Positions 9,130 through 16,905 of a DNA stretch of 64,000 bases are shown here, one piece after another. This DNA is from Nonomuraea antri (lineage in GTDB: Bacteria > Actinomycetota > Actinomycetes > Streptosporangiales > Streptosporangiaceae): positions 1-64,000 of the forward strand of contig NZ_JABCPZ010000001.1 of NCBI RefSeq assembly GCF_013283785.1. Direction: 5' to 3'. Position numbers and translations under genes: made by a program. The notes under the pieces were generated by a model. The model worked only from the letters and a program-made list of their open reading frames with translations, was not told the origin of the DNA and did no database searches. Numbering within the stretch: position 1 is the first letter of the stretch; each line of letters starts with the position of its first letter.

Positions 9130-9597
9130 CTAGGCACTCCCCAGTTTGACCACCTCCGCCAGCCGGGCGGCCAGGCCGGCCAGCACCGGATCGCCCCGGT
9201 TTGTCCCGGTAGCCTCCCCCTTTTGCCGCCCGGGCATGGGCAGCGCGGGAGGTGAGGTGCGGGGCGCGCCGGCGGCGTGCTGGTGCGCTCGTACGGTGGT
9301 GGAGTCCACGGCGATGTTCCAGTCCAGGCGGCCCTCGGCGTCTTGCCCGGCCTGGATCGCGGTCAGCAGGCGCTGCCAGGTGCCATCGGCCGACCAGCGG
9401 CGGTGCCGCTTGTAGACCGTGATCCAGGAACCGAAGCGTTCGGGCAGGTCACGCCAGGGCAGCCCGGTGCGGGCTCGGTACAACACGCCGTTGATCGTCT
9501 GGCGGTGGTCGTTCCATCGTCCGCCACGAAGGCCGCCCTCGGGCAGGAGCGGCCTCAGTCGTTCCCACTCGGCGTTTGTTAAGTCACCACGCCCCAT
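9130..9597 (-). CDS. IS5-family transposase, N-terminal frame (orfA)
   Basis: 155 residues beginning MGRGDLTNAEWERL, the DUF4096-type N-terminal region of IS5/IS427 transposases, with the helical block LPWRDLPERFGSW. WNIAVDSTTVRAH carries the first Asp of the DDE triad. The frame stops at TAG 9130-9132 without the other two catalytic residues. The second frame is entered by a -1 shift upstream of this stop, around the AAACTGGGGAG stretch at 9138-9147, where the -1 frame reads ECLGRSRGGFTTKIH, the usual family continuation. A programmed frameshift is therefore likely rather than a disabling mutation. Confidence 0.85.
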   Translation of the reverse strand: MGRGDLTNAEWERLRPLLPEGGLRGGRWNDHRQTINGVLYRARTGLPWRDLPERFGSWITVYKRHRRWSADGTWQRLLTAIQAGQDAEGRLDWNIAVDSTTVRAHQHAAGAPRTSPPALPMPGRQKGEATGTNRGDPVLAGLAARLAEVVKLGSA

Positions 9598-9634
9598 GCA
9601 CTCATCGTGACAGCCTCACCACAAACCGTCCCCA

Positions 9635-9651
9635 GATCTAAGAAACAGCCC
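9635..9651. repeat. Right terminal inverted repeat of the IS5-family element
   Basis: 17 bases ending CAGCCC, an exact reverse complement of the left end. Confidence 0.92.
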
Positions 9652-10220
9652 TTAGGACGCGGTGGGAGAAGCAACGTTCGTACGCAAGCGATGCTGCTCA
9701 GGTGAAACCTCGGCCGAGCGTGGCGCTCAGGTGGGCGGCTCATTAGGACATCAACCAATGCGAATGTGATGGGCGTAACCACTGATCGGGGTGGGCCATG
9801 TGCGACCGGTGGTGCTCAACCCTCGGAGACCAGTTTCATAGAGGGCGCCGGGCCTCTGACCTGGCGCTTTTGCTTTCTCTTTGCAATGAGAGTTCAAGTC
9901 GGCGAACCTGTGGCCCCCGGCCAGGCGCATGGGGGTTCACCTCCTCTCCGACATGCGCGCCCTGCAAGCCCATGGCCCTCCAGAACAGCTACTCGACTCG
10001 GATCCACTTCGGCGGGCTGGACGCCTTGGAGGTCTGGCGCTGGTGCAACCCGGCTGGTTCTGGCATCCGGGCACCCACTCACCGTTAGCGGCGGCGCAGG
10101 CAGCATCGGCAGCGCTCCGCGTTCGCGGGTAAGCAGGTCGGCGGCTACGACGGCTTCGCGATGGACGCCCCGGCATTTGGGGCGCAGGCGGCCGCCTGCC
10201 GTCCACAGCCGATTTCCGCG
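9652..10220. other. Intergenic stretch, no supported gene
   Basis: About 570 bases between the insertion sequence and the secreted-protein gene. Several open frames cross it, but none has a good start, a recognisable family or consistent codon bias. It may be decayed coding DNA. I see no repeat or RNA structure that I can support. Confidence 0.35.
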
Positions 10221-11183
10221 CTATAGGGCAGCTTTGATCATTTCGACCATGTTGTCGAACGCCGGCAGGCCTCCGGCGGGAGCGCGGACGACGCCGACCT
10301 GGGCCGGCTTGGGTCGTGCGATCGTCGTGGCGGGGCCCCACGACACGACCTTGATCGTAGCCCCGCCGCCGTCGGCGCTCTTCCGTTTGTCCTCGACGCT
10401 CCAGCCCGACCCGAACTGGAAGGGCAGGCCATTCGCGTCGAAAATGATGCGCCAGCCAATGGCCCTGTTCGCGATACTCGTGTCGGGTCGCTTCCCGGCT
10501 ACTTCACGGAATGTGGGCGACAAGTCGTACAGTTCGCCGAAGGTGATGGAGCCCGAATACCATCCAGTCTTCCTCATGGCCGGGGTTTTACCGGCCGGAT
10601 TCGGCAGGCCGAACTTTCGCTCGTCGGCGTCGGCGATCAGCGCCTTGAGCGTTCCGATCTCGAAGATGTTGATGACCTGGTCACGGAAGGCCGTGGCCGC
10701 GGGCGTGCCCTTTCCACGCCGCGCCCAGGTCTTTCCCTCGGGCAGGCCGGCGGTCCACAACCGCCCCGTGTTGTAGAACCAGCCACCTGTGTTGACCCAG
10801 CGGTGCGACTGGGTCTGGATGACCAGGCTTTTCGCGACCAGATCCCCTTCGGCGGCGTGTTCCTTGGCGAGGGGGAGGTTCTCCCTGTCGAAGTCCACCC
10901 GGCGGGTGAGGCCTACCGCGGTGACTCCGTTCCTGCCCAGTTGCAGCCTTCCGTCCTGGACCGGGTTGAAGCGGAACACCCGGGCCATATTATTGGCGGA
11001 TCTGTTCCTGCCATTGAGCGTGACGGTTCCGTACTGGGTGAACTTTATGCTCGCACCTTTAACGAGCTGCTGCTGTACGGCGCGCACCACATCGGGAATG
11101 GCGGCCTCGGCCGGAACTGGCCTGGCGAGCGCCGCGGCGAGGCCGATGAGTAGGGCGGATAAGAGCACTGATAAACGACGCAT
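10221..11183 (-). CDS. Secreted hypothetical protein
   Basis: 320 residues with a clear Sec signal (MRRLSVLLSALLIGLAAALA, cleavage after PAEA). The mature part is beta-rich and Trp/Gly/Asn-rich (WVNTGGWFYNTGRLW) and could adopt a LolA/LppX-like half-barrel, as in many actinobacterial secreted proteins of this size. That is a guess from the pattern, not a recognised motif. The ATG at 11183 is preceded by AGAAGG at a 9-base spacing, which decides it over longer upstream frames. It stands alone between mobile-element remnants, and no operon partner is visible. Confidence 0.75.
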   Translation of the reverse strand: MRRLSVLLSALLIGLAAALARPVPAEAAIPDVVRAVQQQLVKGASIKFTQYGTVTLNGRNRSANNMARVFRFNPVQDGRLQLGRNGVTAVGLTRRVDFDRENLPLAKEHAAEGDLVAKSLVIQTQSHRWVNTGGWFYNTGRLWTAGLPEGKTWARRGKGTPAATAFRDQVINIFEIGTLKALIADADERKFGLPNPAGKTPAMRKTGWYSGSITFGELYDLSPTFREVAGKRPDTSIANRAIGWRIIFDANGLPFQFGSGWSVEDKRKSADGGGATIKVVSWGPATTIARPKPAQVGVVRAPAGGLPAFDNMVEMIKAAL

Positions 11184-11329
11184 CGACCTATGCCTTCTGC
11201 TACGGACCAGAGATCGGTTACTTATCCAAAGATTTCCGGAAGCGTACCAGTCGCGGCGAGCGATTCTGCGGAGCTCAGAACTCGAATCATCAGCGTCTTC
11301 GCCTGCGCTTCGGTTCCGCACGCCACGAC

Positions 11330-11540
11330 GTCTCCAACGAGCGGAATTGCTACAACGGCGGCGCGAACCAGCAGACCCGGCTGATCTACCGGATGAGGAT
11401 CTACCGGCGCCGCAAGAACGAATGCGAAGGCTTCGACGAGAGCGGCTACGCCCATCTGCTGGATACCGTCCACCAGCGGTTCGAGGGCCGATCGTGCTGA
11501 TCTGGGACAACGTCAACACCTACGTTGGCTTCTACCCCGT
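11330..11540 (+). pseudogene. IS630-family transposase remnant
   Basis: One frame reads TRLIYRMRIYRRRKNECEGF then GYAHLLDTVHQRFEG and stops at about 11500. The continuation GPIVLIWDNVNTYV, the DDE_3 motif carrying a catalytic Asp, is in the next frame. This matches the central part of IS630-type transposases with a one-base frameshift. Neither end of the element is found, and the sequence runs straight into a phospholipase-D-like fragment, so only a scar remains. Confidence 0.7.
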
Positions 11541-11960
11541 GTTCGACGCCGTCATCCGCAACGCCAAGCACTCTCTCCGGCTCTGGACGGCCCTGGGTGG
11601 CGCAGCGTGTGCTCCAACTGCTCCCCAGCCGCACGGAGGCGGCCGAGCGCGGTGTCCGGATCGTTGTCGTCGTCCGCGATCCGTGAACTGCATGCACCAG
11701 AAGATTGCGATCAGCGACGAGCGGACCGTCATGCTCGGCAGCCGGAACATCCTGTCGCAGAGCAGAACCCTGACTATGCACGGCGCCCACTTCGCCAGAA
11801 GGCTCCTCGAACACGAGCACGCCACCGACTTCGGCTCTCCATCGCCGTGCGGCAGATGCGGCGGCAGTGAGATCGACCTCCGGCGCGGAACGAAGGGCGA
11901 CTGGTACTGCTACGACAAACCTGTCGGGGAAGCTCCAGCAAGGCCTGGAGCGAACCCGTC
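11540..11960 (+). pseudogene. Phospholipase-D-like (HKD) protein remnant
   Basis: Fragments of a PLD-family domain occur in two frames: VIRNAKHSLRLWT, then in another frame VLQLLPSRTEAAERGVRIVV, then back to the first frame for HQKIAISDERTVMLGSRNIL (HxK...D...GSxN). A Cys-x2-Cys stretch CGRCGGSEIDLRRGTKGDWY follows, resembling the C-terminal zinc-ribbon end of bacterial PLD/helicase proteins. At least two frameshifts break it, and the N-terminus is replaced by the IS630 scar. It is almost certainly non-functional. Confidence 0.7.
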
Positions 11961-12271
11961 ACCTTCGGCGGCCGCAGGCGGCCCTCCCCGTAAGCCTCGA
12001 CCGTGGCAAGCCGATGCCAGGCGATATTCCTGCTTTCCCAGCCGTCGACCCTGCACCACGGCAAAGTTCAACACCATGCCCAGTCCGCTGGACCAGCGGA
12101 ACGAGCAGCGGCCTCCATACGTTCAAGCCGGCCTGCCTCCGGCGTTCGCGAACGCTGTCGTGGACGGGCTCGTCGGGGGATGGACGAAGGCGGGCGGAGG
12201 GGGCAGGGGCTGGTTCTGCTCTACGCGAAGCCCACAGGACGCGAACGTGACGTCTCCCTATGGTGTAAAGC

Positions 12272-12637
12272 ATGGCCTCCTTCATCCCGCCCCTGCGCCC
12301 AGCGATCGAAGATCGGTCCGCCCCCGAGTTCTCTCCGGTTCGCGAGCCGCTGTGGAGGCAGGCGCTCGGTGAGTGTCTGAGAGGCATGCGTCATGAGCGG
12401 GGCGAGAAGTTGAGCGACACGGCGAGTCGCGCCGGAGTCTCGCCGCAATATCTCTCCGAGATAGAACGAGGGCTCAAAGAGCCGTCGAGCGAGATGATCG
12501 CCGCGGTCGCCGGCGCGCTGGATGTGACCCTGGTCGATCTGACCCTTGCCGTGGCCGAGAACCTGCGCACCGCCCAGCACAGCGTGTCGAGAGGTGCTAC
12601 CTGCTCGGCGGCGACGGCGTACGCTCTGGCCGCATAG
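12272..12637 (+). CDS. popR: XRE-family regulator of clp genes, PopR/ClgR-like
   Basis: 121 residues. One helix-turn-helix (LSDTASRAGVSPQYLSEIER, then GLKEPSSEMI) is of the ClgR/PopR type that activates clp genes in actinobacteria. The protein ends TAYALAA, nearly the end of the E. coli ssrA tag; PopR and ClgR are known to be degraded by Clp through C-terminal alanines, giving negative feedback. It converges on a clpP pair 25 bases away, which supports the PopR assignment. A TATGGT hexamer at 12259-12264, seven bases before the ATG, suggests a leaderless transcript; no Shine-Dalgarno is visible. The first ~25 residues are poorly conserved, so the start is moderately certain. Confidence 0.85.
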   Translation: MASFIPPLRPAIEDRSAPEFSPVREPLWRQALGECLRGMRHERGEKLSDTASRAGVSPQYLSEIERGLKEPSSEMIAAVAGALDVTLVDLTLAVAENLRTAQHSVSRGATCSAATAYALAA

Positions 12638-12662
12638 CGCGGCGCGCCGGGGTGTCCACAGG

Positions 12663-13253
12663 CTATGCGTGCTCCTCGATGATCTGGTCGAGGAGCCCGT
12701 ACTCCAGGGCCGCGGTCGCGGTGAACACGCGATCGTGATCGGTGTCGGCGCGTAGGGTCTCGATCGTCTGGCCGGTGTGGCGTGACAGGATGCGTTCGAT
12801 GTCCGCTCGGACGCGTACGACCTCGTCGGCCTGCAGGATGAGGTCGGGGATCGTTCCGCGTCCTTGAGCGGCCGGCTGGTGCAGAATCACCCGTGCGTGT
12901 GGGAGGGCGGCGCGTTTTCCCTCGGCGCCTGCGGCGAGAAGGACGGCACCCACGGCGACGGCCTGCCCAACGCAGGTGGTCGAAACCCGCGGGCGGATAT
13001 GGCGCATCGTGTCGTAGATCGCGAGCATCGCGCTCGGGTCACCGCCTTCACAGTTGATATAGAACTGGATTTCGGCATCGGGGTTGTCCGACTCCAGAAA
13101 GATCAGCTGCGCGATGAGCGCGTTCGCGACGCCCGCGTCAATGGCGGTGCCCAGATAAACGATTCGCTCGGTGAGCAGGTGCGAGTAGACATCCATGATC
13201 CGCTCGCCGCGAGGATTCTGGGCGATGACGTTCGGGATCGTATAGCTGGTCAC
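12663..13253 (-). CDS. clpP: ClpP-like subunit with catalytic Ser replaced by Ala
   Basis: 196 residues with the ClpP/crotonase fold and a normal N-terminal core (HLLTERIVYLG). The active-site strand reads GQAVAVGAVLLAAG where ClpP has GQAASMGAFLLTAG, so the nucleophile is Ala100. His125 (VILHQP) and Asp174 (TDHDRVF) remain. The oxyanion-side loop is also unusual (INCEGGD instead of INSPGGS). The GTG at 13253 overlaps the stop of the upstream clpP in GTGA, so the two are probably translated as a pair and may form a mixed ring. Position and partner fit the ClpP3/ClpP4 pair of Streptomyces. Cyanobacterial ClpR is a precedent for inactive subunits in mixed rings. Confidence 0.9.
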   Translation of the reverse strand: MTSYTIPNVIAQNPRGERIMDVYSHLLTERIVYLGTAIDAGVANALIAQLIFLESDNPDAEIQFYINCEGGDPSAMLAIYDTMRHIRPRVSTTCVGQAVAVGAVLLAAGAEGKRAALPHARVILHQPAAQGRGTIPDLILQADEVVRVRADIERILSRHTGQTIETLRADTDHDRVFTATAALEYGLLDQIIEEHA

Positions 13254-13876
13254 TTGCCGACTCCTTCGGAAACGCCGAATCCGGGCCGCGGGCGATGGTG
13301 AGGTGCGATTTCGTCGAAGTTCTGCACTATCGCGTCGATGAAGCCGTAGTCGAGCGCTTCTTGCGCCGTGTACCAACGGTCGTGCAGGGAATCCTCGAAT
13401 ATGCGCTCGACGGATTGCCCCGTGTCCTCGGCGATGAGGCCGAGCACCGTGTCGCGCGTATGCCGAAGGTCGTTGGCCTGCAGTTCGATGTCGACCGCGG
13501 TGCCGCCGATTCCCGCCGAGCCCTGGTGCATCAGGACGCGTGAATGCGGCAGGGCGCGGCGCTTCCCGCGGGCCCCAGAGGAGAGCAGGAATTGCCCGGC
13601 GCTGTAGGCGATGCCCAGCACGAGGGTCGACACGTCGCAGGGTACGAGACGAATGACGTCACGAATCGCCAGCATCGAGGGAACCGAGCCGCCCGGGGAG
13701 TGGATCCACAATGCGATGTCGGTCGACGCGTCCTGCGTGGCGAGTGCCATCAATTGCGTGGCCAGCAGTGTCCCGTTGTCATCGTCGAGAGGGCCGTCGA
13801 GAACGAGGACGCGCTGCTCATAAAGCTCGCGCCTTACCTGCGCGTTGAACAGCGGAAGTTTTGATTCTTCGCTCAT
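13250..13876 (-). CDS. clpP: ClpP protease subunit with complete catalytic triad
   Basis: 208 residues. The catalytic triad is intact: Ser92 (GIAYSAGQFLL), His117 (VLMHQGS) and Asp166 (SLHDRWYT). SPGGS is the usual substrate-strand loop. The serine peptidase forms heptameric rings that work with a Clp ATPase in the cytosol. It is first in a two-gene operon, and its TGA overlaps the GTG of the inactive partner. Two tandem operator-like sites lie 40-73 bases upstream of the ATG, fitting activation by the convergent PopR-like protein. The C-terminal tail (PHHRPRPGFG) is longer than usual. Confidence 0.93.
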   Translation of the reverse strand: MSEESKLPLFNAQVRRELYEQRVLVLDGPLDDDNGTLLATQLMALATQDASTDIALWIHSPGGSVPSMLAIRDVIRLVPCDVSTLVLGIAYSAGQFLLSSGARGKRRALPHSRVLMHQGSAGIGGTAVDIELQANDLRHTRDTVLGLIAEDTGQSVERIFEDSLHDRWYTAQEALDYGFIDAIVQNFDEIAPHHRPRPGFGVSEGVGK

Positions 13877-13915
13877 GCGTCCATCATGGGAGGCGATTCG
13901 GGCCAGGGGTGACGC

Positions 13916-13949
13916 GATCTGCCTGCGGCGGATCCGCTGTGGGCAGATC
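13916..13949. promoter_or_regulatory. Tandem operator-like sites upstream of the clpP pair
   Basis: Two abutting 15-base sites of the form TCYGCY-N3-GGCRGA (13918-13932 and 13933-13947) lie inside a 34-base imperfect palindrome whose outer arms GATCTGCC and GGCAGATC are exact complements. They lie 40 bases upstream of the clpP ATG. From memory, the Streptomyces PopR operator has this TCTGCC-N3-GGCAGA form. The assignment is inference. Confidence 0.65.
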
Positions 13950-14252
13950 GATTTTTTGGATCATCCCGGTCGTCGACGCCGTTGACGCCCATCTGGTGTC
14001 GATGCTCAGCTTCCCGGGGAGACCCTGTGGGCTACAACGCATTTGTGAGCGACTGAGACGTGCGAGCGGCATGACGACGCCTCCGGTGCGGAGCGCGGGG
14101 GCGTCGTGGTGCCTTGGCTGCTATTCAGGAGGGGGCGCGGTGGCCGGCGACGATTTCCGCGCGGTGGCCAAGGGCCTGCCTGCAAAGGTGATCTGGACAG
14201 GAGATCATCGTGAGGTGATCCGGCGTCATGAGCTCAGTGATGAAAACAGGTC

Positions 14253-14747
14253 CTAGCCTGCCATCAGCTCTGTGAGCTGCTTCTTCTTGTCCGGGTCACG
14301 CACGGATGCCAGCAGCTTGCCGTCGTGTTTGCTGCGCAGAAACATGTCCGGCTCGGCCGTGCCCCAAGGGGGAAGGTCCGTCTCCGTCTTTCGGATCTCG
14401 ACGTCCACCTCCGACCACACGTAGCCGCACAGGCGGCCGCCGCTCTCGCGCAGGATCACACCACGCTGGAAGCAGTGCAGGACCGGCAGCTTGCGGCGGG
14501 CACGGCGATAGAGCATGCCGCAACTCGCCAGCGCGACGACGGACAGCAGCACCATGACCGATCCGGCTGCCGGAGACCCCTCGGACCACAGGCCGACACC
14601 GCTCATGAGCGATATGGGGGCGAGAAGGGCGATGACGAGGAGGCCGCGGCCGGGCGTGCTGGACGTGCTGGGCCGGTGTGTCAGGGCGAGGTGGCCCAGC
14701 TCTCGCTGTCGTGCGAGGTGGTCCACGTCCGAAAGTGGCTTCCCCAT
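14253..14747 (-). CDS. Small membrane protein, function unknown
   Basis: 164 residues. A soluble N-terminal ~45 residues precedes two adjacent membrane segments (GLLVIALLAPISLMSGVGLW and VMVLLSVVALASCGMLY). A cytosolic C-terminal domain follows (LHCFQRGVILRE, GYVWSEVDVEI, LLASVRDPDKKKQL). The pattern of a default-colour cytoplasmic domain after a TM pair resembles DUF6585-like proteins, which carry a PH-like domain; this is weak recognition. The ATG at 14747 has GAGGAG nine bases upstream, which rules out longer upstream starts. The gene is monocistronic, with 376 bases to the clpP operon. Confidence 0.75.
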   Translation of the reverse strand: MGKPLSDVDHLARQRELGHLALTHRPSTSSTPGRGLLVIALLAPISLMSGVGLWSEGSPAAGSVMVLLSVVALASCGMLYRRARRKLPVLHCFQRGVILRESGGRLCGYVWSEVDVEIRKTETDLPPWGTAEPDMFLRSKHDGKLLASVRDPDKKKQLTELMAG

Positions 14748-15208
14748 GTTCCCGGACTCCTCATTACGTGCGAGTTCGGCAGTTCGCACATCTGCGCGGC
14801 CAAGTCGGCAAGAGCGCCGCGCCTGCCTCAGCAGTGGGCTCGCGGCTAGCCCCCCGCCCATGCTCCAAAGATGACGTCCCCACCCGATTACCGCCAGAGG
14901 GGCATCAAGCAACGACCCGTCCAGAGCGACTCGAACGGTCGTAACCGATCAGCTGATCGGTTGCGCGGAGAGCTGGAAGCATCGCCGGCCTGAGGTGTCT
15001 GGTGATCTTGCGAGGCTGCCCGGGTGGCGGTCAGGTGCGGGCCAGGGTTCAGGCGCCGGGGCTGTGGGTGGGACCCAGGTTGATGAGGGTGCGAAGGTCG
15101 AACCCTGGCGACACGGGTGTGGAGACGGGAGTTGTTCCTGATCACGCACAGGCAGCGCAGGCGCCGGTAGCCGACTCGCCGGTCGGGGTCGGTGGTGGCC
15201 TGGCGGAC

Positions 15209-15375
15209 CCTCGGAACGTGGACACGCGATGGCATCGGCCTACGTGATCAAGAGCCCGCGGATCAACGCCGAGCACGTCGGCGGCTCGGGCTCCCATCGC
15301 GTCGAGTCGGACGGGCTCTGGCTGGACGGCGAAGACAAGCGGTCCTGCCGAGCCGACCCTGCTGCCTCGTCTTGA
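15209..15375 (+). pseudogene. Truncated second copy of a DUF4287 gene
   Basis: The frame reads GHAMASAYVIKS, EHVGGSGSHRVESD, GLWLDGED, matching the C-terminal half of the intact DUF4287 protein at 21192-21479 (GHAMALVHVIKK, KHVGTSGSHRDESD, LWLDGKN). The match starts abruptly around 15209, there is an extra base at GACCCTCGGAACGTGG relative to the intact gene, and the N-terminal half is missing. It is a dead paralogue or rearrangement remnant. The rest of 14748-15208 holds nothing I recognise. Confidence 0.75.
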
Positions 15376-15393
15376 GCGACACGTTCACCTCGG

Positions 15394-16905
15394 TCACAGG
15401 GCGGAGTGGCAACCGCATCCGCTGAACGGCGGCGCCTGGGCCGCCGGGTCCTTCGCGGCCGCTTCGATGTCCGCGAGCATCGCCGCGCGCCGCGCCGGCG
15501 AGATGTATCTGCCCCGGGCGACCACGGAATGGACGCGTCGGGTGGCGGTGATGTCGGCGAGCGGGTCGGCATCGAGCACCACGAGGTCGGCGAGCTTGCC
15601 ACGCTGGACGGTCCCGAGGTCGTGCCCCATCCCCAGGTACCGGGCGGGCTCGACGGTCGCGGCTTGGAGTGCGCGCAGCGGGCTGAGCCCTGCTCGGACC
15701 AGCACGGCCAGCTCGTCGTGCAGTCCGAAGCCGGGGAAAAGGTACGGGATGCCGGGTCCGTCCGTCCCGGCCAGGATCGGTACGCCGGCGCGGTCCATGG
15801 CCGCGACGAGCCGCAGGCGGTGCCGGAACAGCCGGCGGCGCCGGGCGCTCTCCTCCGGGGTGCGCTGCCGGCGGATCGCGGTCAGGGTGCCGTTCCAGAT
15901 CTGCCTCCACGAGGCCGGCAGGTACTTCAGCCGTTCGTCGTCGAGCGCGACGTTCTGCGGCATGTCGATGCGCTCGAACATGGCCAGCGTGGGCACCTGC
16001 CGCGACTCGTTCCGCGCCAACCGCGCGAAGACCGCCGCCGCCTTGCGCGGGTGATGATGGCGGACGGCCCGCAGTTCGAGCGCGCTCATCTGGCGCAGCG
16101 GGTCCACCGGGTCGATGGCGGCGTCGGCGACGGCCCGCAGGAATTCCGACTCGCGGTCGGACGTGGCGAACAGCATGCCCAGCAGGTGCTCGAACGAGCT
16201 CTGCCCGGCGTCACTGGCCTCACCGACCGGGACGACGTTGGGGCAGTGGCCGGCGAACGGGATCCGCTGCCGCCGTGCCTCGTCCACCACGGCCCGGTAC
16301 AGCGGGCGGGACAGCTGCGAGTAGACCTTGACGAAGTCCGCGCCGTCCCGCTTCGACCGCTGGACGGCGGCCCGCGCCTCGGCCTCGTCCTTGACCTCGT
16401 GGAAAGGCAGGCCGCGGCCGTTCCAGTAGGAGGGCGACCCGTCGATGAGCATGCCGCCGATGACCCAGCGCGGACCGGCCAGGGTGCCGTTCTCGACCTG
16501 GTCGCGCCATTGGTGGTGGAATGGCATTCCCCACATCTCGCGCACCGTGGTCACCCCGGCCACGAGGTAGAGCGGCGGAAAGATCTTCTCCGAGCCGAAG
16601 TTGTGCACGTGCATGTCGCACAGCCCCGGGATCAGGAACTTCCCGGTCAGGTCGATCACTTCGGCGGTCGCGGGGACGGGGGTACCCACATAGGGGCCGA
16701 CGGCCGCGATCCGTCCCGCGCCGACGATCACCGTCTGGTCGGGCAGCCGCCGTCCGGTCGTCACGTCGATCACCGTGACGTGGGTAAACGCCGTCTCGTC
16801 GCCGGCCCGGGAGGCGGCGGCGGGCCGGGTGACGCCGAGAACCGTTCCCACACCGGCCGCCGCTCCGAGTGCGAGTGCGCGGCGGCGAGACCATCGGTCG
16901 GACAT
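15394..16905 (-). CDS. Secreted amidohydrolase-family protein (Tat signal)
   Basis: 503 residues. The N-terminus RWSRRRALALGAAAGVG is a twin-arginine signal. The mature part is an amidohydrolase (imidazolonepropionase-like): a small beta domain (VTVIDVTTGRRLPD), then the metal motif DMHVHN (H99, H101), later His ligands in FAGHCP and FEHLLGM, and the catalytic Asp in AGTDGP. The final segment GTVQRGKLADLVVLDADPL is typical. The tail ends GCGCHSAL and could bind metal or form a disulfide. The ATG at 16905 has GGAGG at a 6-base spacing; an upstream frame extension is excluded. The substrate is unknown: related secreted enzymes act on dipeptides, cyclic imides or organophosphates. No neighbour clarifies it. 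Confidence 0.88.
   Translation of the reverse strand: MSDRWSRRRALALGAAAGVGTVLGVTRPAAASRAGDETAFTHVTVIDVTTGRRLPDQTVIVGAGRIAAVGPYVGTPVPATAEVIDLTGKFLIPGLCDMHVHNFGSEKIFPPLYLVAGVTTVREMWGMPFHHQWRDQVENGTLAGPRWVIGGMLIDGSPSYWNGRGLPFHEVKDEAEARAAVQRSKRDGADFVKVYSQLSRPLYRAVVDEARRQRIPFAGHCPNVVPVGEASDAGQSSFEHLLGMLFATSDRESEFLRAVADAAIDPVDPLRQMSALELRAVRHHHPRKAAAVFARLARNESRQVPTLAMFERIDMPQNVALDDERLKYLPASWRQIWNGTLTAIRRQRTPEESARRRRLFRHRLRLVAAMDRAGVPILAGTDGPGIPYLFPGFGLHDELAVLVRAGLSPLRALQAATVEPARYLGMGHDLGTVQRGKLADLVVLDADPLADITATRRVHSVVARGRYISPARRAAMLADIEAAAKDPAAQAPPFSGCGCHSAL

Larger units (their letters stand above)
8639..9651 (-). mobile_element. Complete IS5-family insertion sequence (IS427-like)
   Basis: About 1013 bp bounded by perfect 17-bp inverted repeats (8639-8655 and 9635-9651, outer end GGGCTGTTTC). 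It encodes a DDE transposase in two overlapping frames, as in IS427-group elements. The flanking bases are CTAG (left) and TTAG (right), close to the YTAR target that IS5 relatives duplicate but not identical. Either one base has mutated or flanking DNA was rearranged. The intact ends and open frames suggest recent arrival. Confidence 0.92.

Noticed and set aside
9766..10776. 336-residue plus frame over the secreted-protein gene
   Set aside because: The minus strand gives a clean signal peptide and a ribosome site. The plus translation has no recognisable feature.
10789..12372. 527-residue plus frame as one gene
   Set aside because: It stitches antisense of the secreted-protein gene, IS630 and PLD fragments in wrong frames, and non-coding DNA. 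Only the fragments are meaningful.
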